Shown one piece after another: positions 16,729 through 25,829 of a DNA stretch of 64,000 bases (position 1 is its first letter; the number at the start of each line of letters is the position of its first letter). Both the position numbers and the translations under genes were made by a program. This DNA is from Acidobacteriota bacterium (GTDB lineage Bacteria > Acidobacteriota > Blastocatellia > UBA7656). The notes under the pieces were generated by a model. The model ran no database searches, was not told the origin of the DNA, and saw only the letters and a list, made by a program, of their open reading frames with translations. The stretch lies in the NCBI GenBank assembly GCA_016201275.1, contig JACQDB010000116.1, positions 27,276 to 91,275 of the forward strand, given 5' to 3'.

Positions 16729-16775
16729 CTCCTTTTCTTTTATCATCAGCACCAATCCAGAGTTGGAGTATGCCC

Positions 16776-18497
16776 ATGCAAAAGCGTTTTCAATGTGTAG
16801 TCTTTTCTCTCATTCTGCTTTCTTCTGTTTTTCAGCCTTTGGTGTTGGCGCAAAAGCCGTCAACGAAAACCGCCGACCTGGTTTTGCAAAACGGCGCGAT
16901 TTATACCGTTGATGCGGTGCGAAGTTGGGCGCAGGCCGTAGCGATTGCCGATGGAAAAATCGTCTATGTCGGCAATGATAACGAGGCGAAAAAGTTCATC
17001 GGCGCATCAACGCGGGTTATTGATTTGCAGGGCAAGATGGTGTTGCCGGGCTTTCACGATTCGCACGTTCACCCGATTAGCAGCGGCATCGAACTCGGCG
17101 AATGCAATCTCAGCGAGGCCAAAACCGTTGATGAAATTCTTGACCTGATACGCCGGTTCGCCGCCTCTCATCCGACCGAAAAATGGATTCGCGGCAGCGG
17201 CTGGCAATTGCCGGTCTTCGAAAATGGCAACCCGCACAAAGCGTTGCTCGATAAAATTGTTGCCGATAGACCGGTGTTTCTGAGCGCCGCCGATGGGCAT
17301 TCGGCGTGGGCGAACTCGCGTGCGCTGGCCATCGCAGGCATCAATCAAGCTACTCCTGATCCGGTGAACGGGCGCATCGAACGCGACCCCAAAAGCGGCG
17401 AACCGACGGGAACCTTGCGCGAGAGCGCCACGCGTCTGGTGACGGAATTCTTACCGGACTACAGCGACAACGATTATCTTGATGGCTTGCGGCGCGCTTT
17501 GAAACTGGCCAACGCTTTCGGCATCACCTCTTTTCAAGATGCCAGCGTTGACGAGAACGAATTGAAAACCTATGCGGCTTTGGATCAACGCGGCGAATTG
17601 ACGGCGCGCGTCAACGCCGCTATGTACGTCAGTCCCACCAAAGGGCTGGCACAGATAGCCAACCTCAAAGCGTTGCAGCGCAAATATCAAAGCCCGAATG
17701 TGCGAATCAACTCGGTGAAAATTTTCGCCGATGGCGTAATCGAACCGCACACCGCCGCCTTGCTTGAGCCGTATGTCGGATTGGGCGAGGAACGCGGCAA
17801 AGCCAATTGGGAAGCGTCGGCATTGAATCAAATGGTGGCGGCGCTGGACCGCGAAGGCTTTCAGATACACATACACGCCATCGGTGATCGCGCTGTGCGT
17901 ATGGCGCTCGATGCCTTTGCTGCGGCGCGCACCCTTAATGGCATACGCGATTCCCGGCATCACATCGCGCATCTGGAATTAATCAACCCGGCGGACATTG
18001 AGCGCTTTCGCAAGCTGAATGTCATCGCCAATTTTCAACCGCTGTGGGCGTATGCCGATCCTTACATCACCAAATTGACCGAGCCCTTTTTAGGAGCGGA
18101 GCGCTCGCGCTGGCTCTATCCGATTGGCAGCGTGGTCAAGAGCGGAGCCGTGGTGGTGTGTGGTAGCGATTGGTCGGTGTCTTCGCTCAATCCGCTTGAT
18201 GCCATGCAGGTAGCCGTGACGCGGCGCGGACTTGAAGAGGGCGAAGGCGCAGCGTGGCATCAGGAAGAGTTGGTAGATTTGCCGACGGTGCTTGCCGGAT
18301 ACACCATCAACGGCGCGTATGTGAATTTCCAAGAACGCGAAGTCGGCTCCATAGAAGTTGGCAAGGCGGCGGATGTGATTGTCTTGGAGCGCAATCTGTT
18401 CGAGGTTGCGAAAACCGAAATTCATCAAGCCAGAGTTTTATTGACACTGCTGAAAGGCAAGGAGCTTTATCGCGCCGCGAACTTCGATAGACATTAA
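16776..18497 (+). CDS. Secreted amidohydrolase, YtcJ/Amidohydro_3 type
   Basis: 573 aa from ATG 16776; GGAG lies seven bases upstream, whereas the track's start falls in a MITE. The N-terminus MQKRFQCVVFSLILLSSVFQPLVLAQ is a Sec signal peptide. Metal-site motifs of the amidohydrolase superfamily are present: LPGFHDSHVHP (HxH), the lysine region (VKIFADGV), IHAIGDRA and GSDWSVS with the final Asp. The C-terminal beta domain (VGSIEVGKAADVIVLERN) is typical. Members hydrolyse exocyclic amides or N-acyl groups of unknown substrates; no specific function can be assigned. The gene appears monocistronic. Confidence 0.88.
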   Translation: MQKRFQCVVFSLILLSSVFQPLVLAQKPSTKTADLVLQNGAIYTVDAVRSWAQAVAIADGKIVYVGNDNEAKKFIGASTRVIDLQGKMVLPGFHDSHVHPISSGIELGECNLSEAKTVDEILDLIRRFAASHPTEKWIRGSGWQLPVFENGNPHKALLDKIVADRPVFLSAADGHSAWANSRALAIAGINQATPDPVNGRIERDPKSGEPTGTLRESATRLVTEFLPDYSDNDYLDGLRRALKLANAFGITSFQDASVDENELKTYAALDQRGELTARVNAAMYVSPTKGLAQIANLKALQRKYQSPNVRINSVKIFADGVIEPHTAALLEPYVGLGEERGKANWEASALNQMVAALDREGFQIHIHAIGDRAVRMALDAFAAARTLNGIRDSRHHIAHLELINPADIERFRKLNVIANFQPLWAYADPYITKLTEPFLGAERSRWLYPIGSVVKSGAVVVCGSDWSVSSLNPLDAMQVAVTRRGLEEGEGAAWHQEELVDLPTVLAGYTINGAYVNFQEREVGSIEVGKAADVIVLERNLFEVAKTEIHQARVLLTLLKGKELYRAANFDRH

Positions 18498-18502
18498 AAA
18501 AA

Positions 18503-18540
18503 GGTTTCGTCGTTCCGCCTGTAAGCCAATGGCCTGAAGT
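18503..18540. repeat. Partial copy of the GGTTTCGTCGT hairpin repeat
   Basis: GGTTTCGTCGTTCCGCCTG...CCAATGGCCTGAAG matches the left arm, loop and start of the right arm of the perfect hairpin at 21837-21889; the rest of the right arm is missing. The remaining intergenic sequence to 18741 contains no gene I can support. Confidence 0.6.
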
Positions 18541-18741
18541 TCAAACGGGGTGCGTGGATATTGCCTGTTTGAAGATGTGGGCAAGGATGTCCGCGCTCCT
18601 CGTAAGGCTTGCTCTTGATCGGTGTGCTGCCAACTCCGTTACCAAAATCTCGCCGCGCCGTTTCGTTCTAGGCGCAAAACATCGTAAAATCGAAACTCAT
18701 AAGTACGGTTTATCACAAAATCAATCTGGAGATATTTGCAC

Positions 18742-19854
18742 ATGATAATTGGACTACCAAAAGAAGTGAAAGATAATGAAAGTCGCGTTGGCTTGACGCC
18801 TGCAGGGGTCAAAGCCTTAACCCATGCCGGTCACACGGTGTTGATTCAACAATCGGCGGGCGATGGCTCCGGCATTACCGACAGCGAATATGTAGCGGCG
18901 GGCGGCGCTCTGGTGGACAGCGCCGAAGAAGCCTGGGCACGCGCCGATATGGTCGTCAAGGTCAAAGAGCCGGTCGCTGCGGAATACGGCTTCCTGCGCG
19001 ACAACCTTTTGCTCTTCACCTATCTGCATCTGGCTCCCGCCAGAGAGTTGACCAAAGCTCTTCTTGACAGCGGCACTACCGGCGTCGCTTATGAAACCAT
19101 CACCAACGACCGAGGCCATCTGCCTTTATTGACGCCGATGAGCGAAGTGGCTGGGCGTATGTCTGTGCAAATCGGCGCGTATTATTTGGAGAAAGTAAAC
19201 GGCGGACGCGGCGTGCTGCTGGGCGGCGTGCCGGGCGTTGACCCCGCCAAAGTCACCATCATCGGCGGCGGCGTGGTTGGCACAAATGCCTGCAAAATGG
19301 CCGTAGGCTTGGGCGCAGATGTCACGATCATTGATCGTGACCTAGACCGTTTGCGTTACCTGGATGACATCTTCGGCAGCCGCATCAAAACGGTCGCCTC
19401 GAATTCTTACACCATAGGCGAAGCGGTAGCGCAATCGGATTTAGTGGTCGGCGGCGTATTGGTTCCGGGCGCAGCGGCTCCGAAGTTGGTGACCCGCGAA
19501 ATGTTGAAAGACATGAATCGCGGCTCGGTGATTGTAGATGTAGCGGTAGATCAGGGCGGTTGCATCGAAACCACCAAACCGACGACGCACAGTCAGCCGA
19601 CTTATTTTGTCGAAAACGTGCTGCATTATGGCGTGACCAATATGCCCGGCGCAGTGCCGCGTACCTCGACGTTTGCTTTGACCAATGTGACGACGCCGTT
19701 TGCCGTGACCTTGGCCAATCGCGGCGTCGAAGCGGCGATCAAACGCGACCCGCATTTAAGACGTGGCGTCAACACCTACAAAGGCAAGTGCGTGTATGAA
19801 GCGGTCGCTTTGGATCAGGGAATCGAGTACACGCCGATTGACAGCTTGATTTAG
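18742..19854 (+). CDS. ald: Alanine dehydrogenase
   Basis: 370 aa from ATG 18742 ([20 protein letters not shown]); the track's TTG two codons earlier is possible but unnecessary. It oxidatively deaminates L-alanine to pyruvate and ammonia with NAD+. Seen are the substrate Arg15 context (ESRVGLTP), Lys in VKVKEP (~74), His in YLHLAPA (~96), the Rossmann [24 protein letters not shown] (~175-198) and Asp in VDVAVDQGG (~270). Standard length. Being just beyond the kynurenine run, it could recycle the alanine released by KynU, though it has its own upstream region and a hairpin after it. Confidence 0.95.
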   Translation: MIIGLPKEVKDNESRVGLTPAGVKALTHAGHTVLIQQSAGDGSGITDSEYVAAGGALVDSAEEAWARADMVVKVKEPVAAEYGFLRDNLLLFTYLHLAPARELTKALLDSGTTGVAYETITNDRGHLPLLTPMSEVAGRMSVQIGAYYLEKVNGGRGVLLGGVPGVDPAKVTIIGGGVVGTNACKMAVGLGADVTIIDRDLDRLRYLDDIFGSRIKTVASNSYTIGEAVAQSDLVVGGVLVPGAAAPKLVTREMLKDMNRGSVIVDVAVDQGGCIETTKPTTHSQPTYFVENVLHYGVTNMPGAVPRTSTFALTNVTTPFAVTLANRGVEAAIKRDPHLRRGVNTYKGKCVYEAVALDQGIEYTPIDSLI

Positions 19855-19868
19855 TTTGTTTTGATGAA

Positions 19869-19897
19869 CTGGCTGACGAATTCAAATCGTCAGCCAG
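19869..19897. terminator. Hairpin after ald, without T-tract
   Basis: Perfect 11-bp stem CTGGCTGACGA / TCGTCAGCCAG with a 7-nt loop, 15 bp after the ald stop. No run of T follows, so it may protect the 3' end or be factor-dependent rather than a true intrinsic terminator. Confidence 0.6.
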
Positions 19898-19945
19898 CTA
19901 CCTTCCAATCCAGTAGTACAAAACTGCATCCAGAGGAAATCAAAG

Positions 19946-20131
19946 ATGCCTCGAAATACTTTTTTGGATGATGCACTTGAGGGCTGGAACGATATAGAAA
20001 GTGGTCGCTTACAATTACTCGAATTTTTAAACAAGACATTGATTCAGCTTTTTCCTCAAGAAGAGCCTCGAAAACTTTTTCTAAATATAATAGCGGATAC
20101 TATAGAGGCGGCGCATAGCAATACGGGTTGA
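19946..20131 (+). CDS. Short hypothetical protein, possibly N-terminal part of the next ORF
   Basis: 61 aa (MPRNTFLDDALEGWNDIES...), with AGAGGAAATC before the ATG. It ends in TGA in the same reading frame as the 296-aa ORF that resumes 12 bases later, so the two may be one gene broken by a nonsense codon. It is acidic with a hydrophobic middle (LLEFLNKTLIQLFPQ) and no recognisable domain. Local composition is clearly more AT-rich than the neighbours, suggesting acquired DNA. Confidence 0.45.
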   Translation: MPRNTFLDDALEGWNDIESGRLQLLEFLNKTLIQLFPQEEPRKLFLNIIADTIEAAHSNTG

Positions 20132-20143
20132 TGTTGGGAGTGG

Positions 20144-21034
20144 GTGAGGCACCGGGAATGGAAAGAGGCTCCTACCCCCTACACCTTAAGCAGACCAGAT
20201 ATATATGAAAACGTATTAGTCAGATATCACATAGATGTTGGACTACTTCCAGCCATCGAATGGTCTGACAGGTTCATACGCTTGTGTCTTGATGCAAACT
20301 CTTTTGCAGAAGAAGAACTGAAAAAGTTAACACATTTCCAATCCAGTTCTACCATAAAGGTTCCATATTGGGTTATTCAAATAGATATTCCGGGGGGAGG
20401 ATTTGCAGACATTTTCCCTATGGTAAGAAACGGATACTTCAATTTCATAAATAAGCTTTCTCGTTTAACAAAACTACGTAATTATCCGCCGTCTTTTGAC
20501 CAAAAGGTTATTAAAAGCATTTGCAGAAAGCAATATCTTAAGGACAATGATATGAAAATACTTCGATTTTACCGAAAAGCCACATTCATCCAATTTTTAC
20601 GAGATTATTTGAACAGGCAACTTCTTGATAGTGAGATTGTTTTTGAAAATATATCTCGCTTTTTTTCAAAAGACCAGTTTGTTGTTGCTCCCCTTGAAGT
20701 TGAGAAGTTAATAAAAGTCTCATGGGAAATCCTCCCACTTGGTGAGCATCCGTTTTTGGAAATCGTCAAACATTGCGAAAAGCTGCAAGAAAGAAATAGT
20801 AAAGCGCGTTTTGAATTAGGGAGACTCAAGCGCATAAACGAACTTGAACCAACGGAAATCTATCAGGGAGTAGATGAGTTCGATGGATATTTTGTTTTTT
20901 ATTTTAGAGATTCAGGTGTCGCAATCTTGGATTGTCCTACTGTAGGAGTAGAGAATGTTTCTCGAATTATTCACTCCGGTGATTGGTTTAGACGACTATG
21001 TGCTAAACTTCCTCAGCAAATCACAGCAAAGTGA
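20144..21034 (+). CDS. Hypothetical protein in AT-rich accessory patch
   Basis: 296 aa from a GTG whose spacing to GGGAG is only three bases, so the start is weak; read-through of the preceding in-frame TGA would join it to the 61-aa ORF. I do not recognise the family. The protein is lysine/aromatic-rich, with a segment WVIQIDIPGGGFADIFPMVRNGYF near 90-115 and an acidic-aromatic end (YFVFYFRDSGVAILD). No signal peptide or membrane helix. The downstream small gene begins 9 bp after its stop. Codon use and base composition differ from the flanking ald and cutA genes. Confidence 0.55.
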   Translation: MRHREWKEAPTPYTLSRPDIYENVLVRYHIDVGLLPAIEWSDRFIRLCLDANSFAEEELKKLTHFQSSSTIKVPYWVIQIDIPGGGFADIFPMVRNGYFNFINKLSRLTKLRNYPPSFDQKVIKSICRKQYLKDNDMKILRFYRKATFIQFLRDYLNRQLLDSEIVFENISRFFSKDQFVVAPLEVEKLIKVSWEILPLGEHPFLEIVKHCEKLQERNSKARFELGRLKRINELEPTEIYQGVDEFDGYFVFYFRDSGVAILDCPTVGVENVSRIIHSGDWFRRLCAKLPQQITAK

Positions 21035-21042
21035 GACAGGAT

Positions 21043-21243
21043 ATGAAAGTCATTACATTTGAAGGCATTGTAGAGAATGGTCAGATTCAACTGCCGCCTG
21101 ATGTGCATCTGCCTGAAAAAGCAAAAGTGTATGTGGTGATTCCTGAGGTTGAGATCAAACCAACAGCTTATGTTGGCAGTCCAAGACTGGTGAATCAGGA
21201 GCAGGCATCTGACTTCACAAAAGAAGTCACGGCCCAAATTTGA
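21043..21243 (+). CDS. Small AbrB/DUF104-like antitoxin candidate
   Basis: 66 aa starting MKVITFEGIVENGQIQLPPDVHLPEKAKVYV, a short beta domain of the kind found in DUF104/AF2212-like antitoxins, which have the pattern G.VENG.I.LP......A.V.V. Such genes usually precede a PIN toxin, but no PIN gene follows here; only a short remnant ORF does. The track's start at 21031 is four codons upstream; ATG 21043 with AGG before it is preferred. Likely an orphan antitoxin or a member with another DNA-binding role. Confidence 0.6.
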   Translation: MKVITFEGIVENGQIQLPPDVHLPEKAKVYVVIPEVEIKPTAYVGSPRLVNQEQASDFTKEVTAQI

Positions 21244-21249
21244 TTTGGA

Positions 21250-21483
21250 GTGAACACCAAACTTCCTGAAACATTTCGATGGAATGCGAAGACCGACAAG
21301 GACTGGCAGGAGACTGCCGATTGGTCGGTGCTGGGTATGCTAGAGATAACGCGCCTCGCGGTCAGTGCCAGGGCGATAAAGTCATCATCGTCGCGCAAGG
21401 CACGGCGGGTGGTTAAATCTTCACGGCTGCTTGCAACCACTCCAGATATTCTTTTGAACCGCGCTCAATGTTTATCGCAATGA
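21250..21483 (+). pseudogene. Possible truncated ORF after the antitoxin-like gene
   Basis: 77-aa ORF from a GTG 6 bp after the antitoxin-like stop. Its first ~32 residues (NTKLPETFRWNAKTDKDWQE...) look protein-like, but from ~residue 45 it reads antisense into cutA and is Ser/Arg-rich without pattern. It is best treated as the start of a lost partner gene fused to unrelated sequence; low confidence that it is expressed. Confidence 0.25.
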
Positions 21484-21733
21484 TTTCCGGCGTCGTGTAG
21501 CTGTGCAGAGCTTTGATGCGCTGTTCCAATTCGGCGAAGCGATGGGCCGTGGTCTTGATGATGAGCAACACTTCGCGGTCTCTGGTCACTTGGCCTTCCC
21601 AACGGTAAACCGATTCAATCGCCGGAAGGATGTTCACACAAGCAGCCAGTCGTTCGTTGACCAGTGCTTCGGCAATCCGGCTGGCTTCCTCTTGATTGGG
21701 CGTGGTGACGAAGGTCAGGTACTCTTGGTTCAT
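21413..21733 (-). CDS. cutA: CutA-type divalent-cation tolerance protein
   Basis: 106 aa from ATG 21733 (MNQEYLTFVTTPNQEEASRIA); the track's longer start is a TTG. The CutA1 trimer fold is recognised from TTPN.EEA.RIAEALV.ERLAACVNILP.IESVYRWEG and REVLLIIKTTAHRF..LE..I..LHSYTTPEIIA. Members bind copper and other divalent ions; physiological role is unclear. The Cys of AACVN, a copper ligand, is present. It lies on the opposite strand to the accessory patch. Confidence 0.92.
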   Translation of the reverse strand: MNQEYLTFVTTPNQEEASRIAEALVNERLAACVNILPAIESVYRWEGQVTRDREVLLIIKTTAHRFAELEQRIKALHSYTTPEIIAINIERGSKEYLEWLQAAVKI

Positions 21734-21836
21734 GCGAAAAGAGTAGCAGGAGTCAGTCAAGTGGCAAAAGCCTGAGCGCTTGAAATTGCCGCACAGACGA
21801 TTGATGGGAACGGCTCAAGGAGGTGAAAACGGAAAG

Positions 21837-21889
21837 GGTTTCGTCGTCCCGCCTTCAGACCAATAGCCTGAAGGCGGGACGACGAAACC
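21837..21889. repeat. Perfect 22-bp-arm hairpin (GGTTTCGTCGT repeat)
   Basis: GGTTTCGTCGTCCCGCCTTCAG and its exact complement are separated by 9 nt (ACCAATAGC). It lies between cutA and a hydrolase gene, both on the minus strand, just downstream of the latter, so it may stabilise or end that transcript. A broken copy is at 18503. The perfect arms imply recent formation or active maintenance. Confidence 0.85.
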
Positions 21890-21916
21890 TCTCGCCTCTA
21901 ATTCATGAACGGCGCT

Positions 21917-23062
21917 TCAATTGTTCTTGCCGGGTACTGGAGCCGTGGCCTTCGGCGTCAGTCTTTCAAGCATCTGGTCTAAGGCCGGAGTAGCGATTTC
22001 CTGCGGAACATCCAAATCTTCTTTCAGGTCAACAGTGCCGGACATAAATTGTCTGACCCATTCGGTAAACATGAAATTCTCTTCGATAAACGGGAAGTGA
22101 CCGCTGTACCGCAAGACCGCAAGCCGCGCAGAGGGAAAGCCTTTCTTCATCTCTTCGGCCTGATTCATCGGCGTCACCAAATCGTATTTGCCCTGTATAA
22201 TCAGCACCGGAACCTTGATTTCATTGAGCCGCGAGCGATAATCGTAAGGCCCTTGATGGCCCACATAAAGCAACTTTCTGCCGAGCGCATCGAAGTAAAC
22301 CGAATACAGACTCTGTTCCTGATAACGCGATTCCAACTGTTTGTGAAAATAGGCTGGAAACAAGGCGCGATACCGATTGGATACCTGTTCACAAGAAATC
22401 GTCGAACGTCCGGCGCTGTCGCTGGCATTATATGTCGCCAATTGTTCGGGCGTTAGCGATTGCAGCAAACGCCTCTCGACAGTGCGCTGGTCTTCCAGGG
22501 CTGCCGAGGTGCCAACTAAAATCAAACGCTTCACATGGTCGGGATAACGCAGCGCGTAATCAATCGCCACGCCGCCGCCCAGGCTATGCGCCAACAGCGT
22601 CACGCGGTTGTAACCGAGGGTACGACGTAACACATCTATGTCGTCGGCCATCTCTGCAATGGTCACAAAGTCATGCGGCGTTTTGGTGCTGAGGGTATCG
22701 GCACGGCGGTCGTAATAAACCAGCGTCATATAGCGACTGAGCGGCGAAAGATTGGGTTGAAAATATTCACGCGGCAGACCCGGCCCACCGGCCACGACGA
22801 TGACCAGTTCTTTGCCTGCGCCTTCGACGTTGTACGCCAGATTCAATCCATCGGAAGTAAAACGAAAGGTGTGGAGGTTGGGAATCCATACGTGATGATA
22901 GGTGATGGCCTTATCGGGCGGCCCCGGCACCACGTAGCGGTTGGTGCTGACCAGTCGTATGCACTCGAATTCGGCTCTGGCCGGAACCTCTTGGGCGTTG
23001 ACGATGAAAGACGAGAGCAGCGCGAGAGAAACAACGAAGCCTAAGCGTACAAGATTTTTCAT
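21917..23062 (-). CDS. Secreted alpha/beta hydrolase, proline-iminopeptidase-like
   Basis: 381 aa. Residues 1-23 are a signal peptide (MKNLVRLGFVVSLALLSSFIVNAQ). The fold is clear from VIVVAGGPGLPREYF (oxyanion GGPG), YYDRRADTLS, the nucleophile elbow LLAHSLGGGVAIDYALRYP (Ser ~163), the acid region IIQGKYDLVTP and the final His in LRYSGHFPFIEEN. The GGPG oxyanion loop points to the prolyl aminopeptidase/epoxide-hydrolase branch, but substrate is unknown. It carries an extra ~65-residue N-terminal beta segment before the hydrolase core. Confidence 0.85.
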   Translation of the reverse strand: MKNLVRLGFVVSLALLSSFIVNAQEVPARAEFECIRLVSTNRYVVPGPPDKAITYHHVWIPNLHTFRFTSDGLNLAYNVEGAGKELVIVVAGGPGLPREYFQPNLSPLSRYMTLVYYDRRADTLSTKTPHDFVTIAEMADDIDVLRRTLGYNRVTLLAHSLGGGVAIDYALRYPDHVKRLILVGTSAALEDQRTVERRLLQSLTPEQLATYNASDSAGRSTISCEQVSNRYRALFPAYFHKQLESRYQEQSLYSVYFDALGRKLLYVGHQGPYDYRSRLNEIKVPVLIIQGKYDLVTPMNQAEEMKKGFPSARLAVLRYSGHFPFIEENFMFTEWVRQFMSGTVDLKEDLDVPQEIATPALDQMLERLTPKATAPVPGKNN

Positions 23063-23296
23063 GGCAGCCTCTCAAAAAGTTTTGGGGTTCAATGATTGGT
23101 GAATTGAATGCGATTCGTCAATAGGGGCAGGCGTACAAATGAGTGGCGTTCAAAACACACGTTTACACGGCGTTCGATTTGAAGTACACGCTCGGATGAT
23201 ATGACACCCGCAAGCACGGCGCAATAGTTTTATCTGTCGCAACGCGGCCTTTGGCGTTTTCAGAGTTGTAAACGGTCACGAAGAAAATGTTACCGT

Positions 23297-25744
23297 CTAG
23301 CGCTTCAACACGACGATGGTCGCGCCCGCGCCGCCTTCATTCGCAGGTGCCAGGGTAAAGCTTTTAACGTGGGTATGACCTTTTAATAAATTGGCAACCG
23401 CCTGTCGCAAAGCTCCTTTGCCATGTCCATGAACGATGCGTATGGTTTCGAGTCCGGCCATAAATGCGGCGTCTAAAAATTTATCCACGCGGTCTTCGGC
23501 TTCATCCACTTTGGTGCCGATGATGTTCAACTCTTGGGCGAAATCTTCATCCACTTGGAAAGACGCGCTCACGCCTTTGGGTAAACTGGCGGCGGCCTTG
23601 GGCGTGGGCGTGGCCGTTTGCAGTAATTTTAGTTCTTCGCGTTTGGCGCGAAATCGCAGAGAGCCTATCAATATGGTATAAGTGCCGTCGTTGATGCTTT
23701 CCACGGTGCCGTCCTGATTGAGCGTCAGCAAGCGCACACGATCACGCTCGCGTATCTCCGCGCTCTCTTCTTCAAATTGGCCGGGGCTTTCTGCAACCGT
23801 CGGAGGTTCAGGCAGCGGTGCGCTGCTTGGCGCAGTCGGCGCGGCTGATGATGAAGTCGTAGCGGCAACTTGTTTGCGTAGTCGCACGCCAGCCGAACGG
23901 CGCAATTCGGCAGCGCGAGTCTCGGCCTCTTTCTTCACTCGCGCCGCTGCGACTTTATCTTGCACCGCTTGCAACAACTGTGCACTTTCACGCTTGAAAT
24001 CGCTGATGACTCGCGCCAACTCCTCCTCGAACTGTTTGCGCCGCGCCGCTTCTTTGCGAACAAACTCCAAATCCAGTTGCGAATATTTTTCCGCCGTCGC
24101 CTGACGTTCTTCTTCGAGAGCGATTCGCAAAGCCTCTTGTTCATCCACCAGCGCTTTCAAACGCTTCACATAATCGTTGGCCTCTAGATGTTGCGGATTC
24201 AATTGCGCCTTGGCGTCTTCGATAACTTCCGCAGGCACTTCCATACGTCGCGCAATCGCCAAACCTGCCGAAGCACCGGCAATGCCAACCAACAAACGAA
24301 AGGTCGGCCTCAAGGTCTGCTCGTCAAATTCCACCGAACCATTCAACACCTGGGTCGCTTGCGACGCCCACACCTTCAAAGGGTTGTAATGCGTCGTTGC
24401 TATAGTGGTCGCGCCGCGCTGTTGAAAATGTTTGACGATGGCAATGCCCAGCGCCGCGCCTTCGTCGGGGTCTGTGCCGGTTCCCACTTCATCGAGCAAG
24501 ATCAAGGCCGGTGGTGCAACCAGAGCCATCATTTCGGCGATATTTTTCATGTGCGCCGTAAAGGTGGAGAGATTGGCGGCGATGGATTGTTGATCGCCTA
24601 TGTCTGCGAGTATCTGTGTGAAAATCGGCAGCGCGGCTTGTGTGGCCGGAACGTGCAAGCCCATCTGCGCCATCAAGGCAATCATCCCTACGGTTTTGGT
24701 GACCACGGTTTTGCCCCCGGCATTGGGGCCGCTGACCACCAATGTCAAATGCTCTTCATCCATTTCCAGAGTGATTGGTACAATGCGCCCGCCTGTCTGT
24801 TTCAAATTTTGTTCCAGCAACGGATGCCGCGCCTCTTTTAACAACAGGCCGCGACCGTTTTGCAATTGCGGCGCGACACAATGAAATTGCAGTGACAAGC
24901 GCGCTTTGGCTTGGGTGAAATCCATCTCGGCAAGAGCGGCGACGATCTGATGAATGCCCGGCAGATTGGCGCGCAGGGTTTCCGAAATGTGAAATAGAAT
25001 CTGCGCGATCTCCGCTTCTTCCTGTTCGCGCAGGCGCGTCATTTCATTGTTCTGTTCGATGACGGCCAGCGGCTCTACATAAGTTGTCTGGCCGCTGGAT
25101 GAAAGCCCATGCATGACGCCCGGCACTTGTCCGCGCGCATCTGTGCGAATCGGTATGACAAAGCGCCCGTTGCGAACCGTGACGATTTCATCTTGCACAG
25201 AGCCGGAACGGTCGCGCATCAACGCTTCCAGATTGCGATAAATGCGATTGCGGCGGTCGTTGATTTCGCGGCGTATGCGCCGCAATTCGGGACTGGCGTT
25301 GTCATCAATTTCGCCGTTCGGCAAAATCTTGCCGCGTATCGTTGCCAGCATTCGCCGCAGATCAGGAATCTTTGCGGTGATAGAGAAAAGCTCTTGGTAA
25401 CGCGCTCGAATCTCGGTTTGATTGAACTGCGCCGCCAGGTCAGCGCCGACCGCCACCAGACTTTGCAAGGCCAGAAGTTCAAGCGGCTCCAGACTCGTCC
25501 CCATGATTTGCAACTGCGCCAGAGAGCTTTCCGGGTCGGTGATTTCGCCCAACCCAAAAGCTCCCCCTGTGGTCAAATAATCCACGCACTCTGTGGTGCG
25601 CTGCAATTCACGTTGCAACCATAAAGGGTCGGTCGAAGGTGACAGTTGCGCGACTCGTTTGCGACCAAGTGGTGTTTGTACGTGTCGCACCAGCAATTGC
25701 AAAAGCGCTTCGAGTTCGAGAGTTTGAAAGGTGCGCTGATTCAT
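23297..25744 (-). CDS. mutS2: MutS2-type ATPase with C-terminal Smr domain
   Basis: ~815 aa from ATG 25744. Order: N-terminal clamp/lever helices, ATPase with Walker A GPNAGGKTVVTK (~335) and Walker B LILLDEVGTGTDPDEG (~410), a long coiled coil (~510-620) rich in Glu/Arg/Lys, a KOW-like strand region, and the Smr domain at the end (IRIVHGHGKGALR). MutS2 suppresses recombination and, in Bacillus, acts on collided ribosomes. The Smr segment that usually reads LDLRG is LNIIG here, while HGHGKG is intact, so nicking ability may be altered. It is divergent from the AddB-like gene, 85 bp away. Confidence 0.95.
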   Translation of the reverse strand: MNQRTFQTLELEALLQLLVRHVQTPLGRKRVAQLSPSTDPLWLQRELQRTTECVDYLTTGGAFGLGEITDPESSLAQLQIMGTSLEPLELLALQSLVAVGADLAAQFNQTEIRARYQELFSITAKIPDLRRMLATIRGKILPNGEIDDNASPELRRIRREINDRRNRIYRNLEALMRDRSGSVQDEIVTVRNGRFVIPIRTDARGQVPGVMHGLSSSGQTTYVEPLAVIEQNNEMTRLREQEEAEIAQILFHISETLRANLPGIHQIVAALAEMDFTQAKARLSLQFHCVAPQLQNGRGLLLKEARHPLLEQNLKQTGGRIVPITLEMDEEHLTLVVSGPNAGGKTVVTKTVGMIALMAQMGLHVPATQAALPIFTQILADIGDQQSIAANLSTFTAHMKNIAEMMALVAPPALILLDEVGTGTDPDEGAALGIAIVKHFQQRGATTIATTHYNPLKVWASQATQVLNGSVEFDEQTLRPTFRLLVGIAGASAGLAIARRMEVPAEVIEDAKAQLNPQHLEANDYVKRLKALVDEQEALRIALEEERQATAEKYSQLDLEFVRKEAARRKQFEEELARVISDFKRESAQLLQAVQDKVAAARVKKEAETRAAELRRSAGVRLRKQVAATTSSSAAPTAPSSAPLPEPPTVAESPGQFEEESAEIRERDRVRLLTLNQDGTVESINDGTYTILIGSLRFRAKREELKLLQTATPTPKAAASLPKGVSASFQVDEDFAQELNIIGTKVDEAEDRVDKFLDAAFMAGLETIRIVHGHGKGALRQAVANLLKGHTHVKSFTLAPANEGGAGATIVVLKR

Positions 25745-25829
25745 AAACTGCAATTATGCCTTGAGCAATCCCGAATTCGTAAGCAGAATTATTCCAGCCC
25801 ATCATCAAAGTTGAATTTGAGAAATCGTT

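Noticed and set aside
16698-16775. Track ORF start for the amidohydrolase at 16698.
   Set aside because: It begins inside the 104-bp MITE; ATG 16776 has a good ribosome site and a signal peptide begins there.
18554-18745. 63-aa ORF before ald.
   Set aside because: No ribosome site, no recognisable pattern, overlaps the ald start.
21359-21412. Short stretch reading GDKVIIVAQGTAGG, like the end of a pyruvate kinase.
   Set aside because: Too short to support; no other part of such a gene is nearby.
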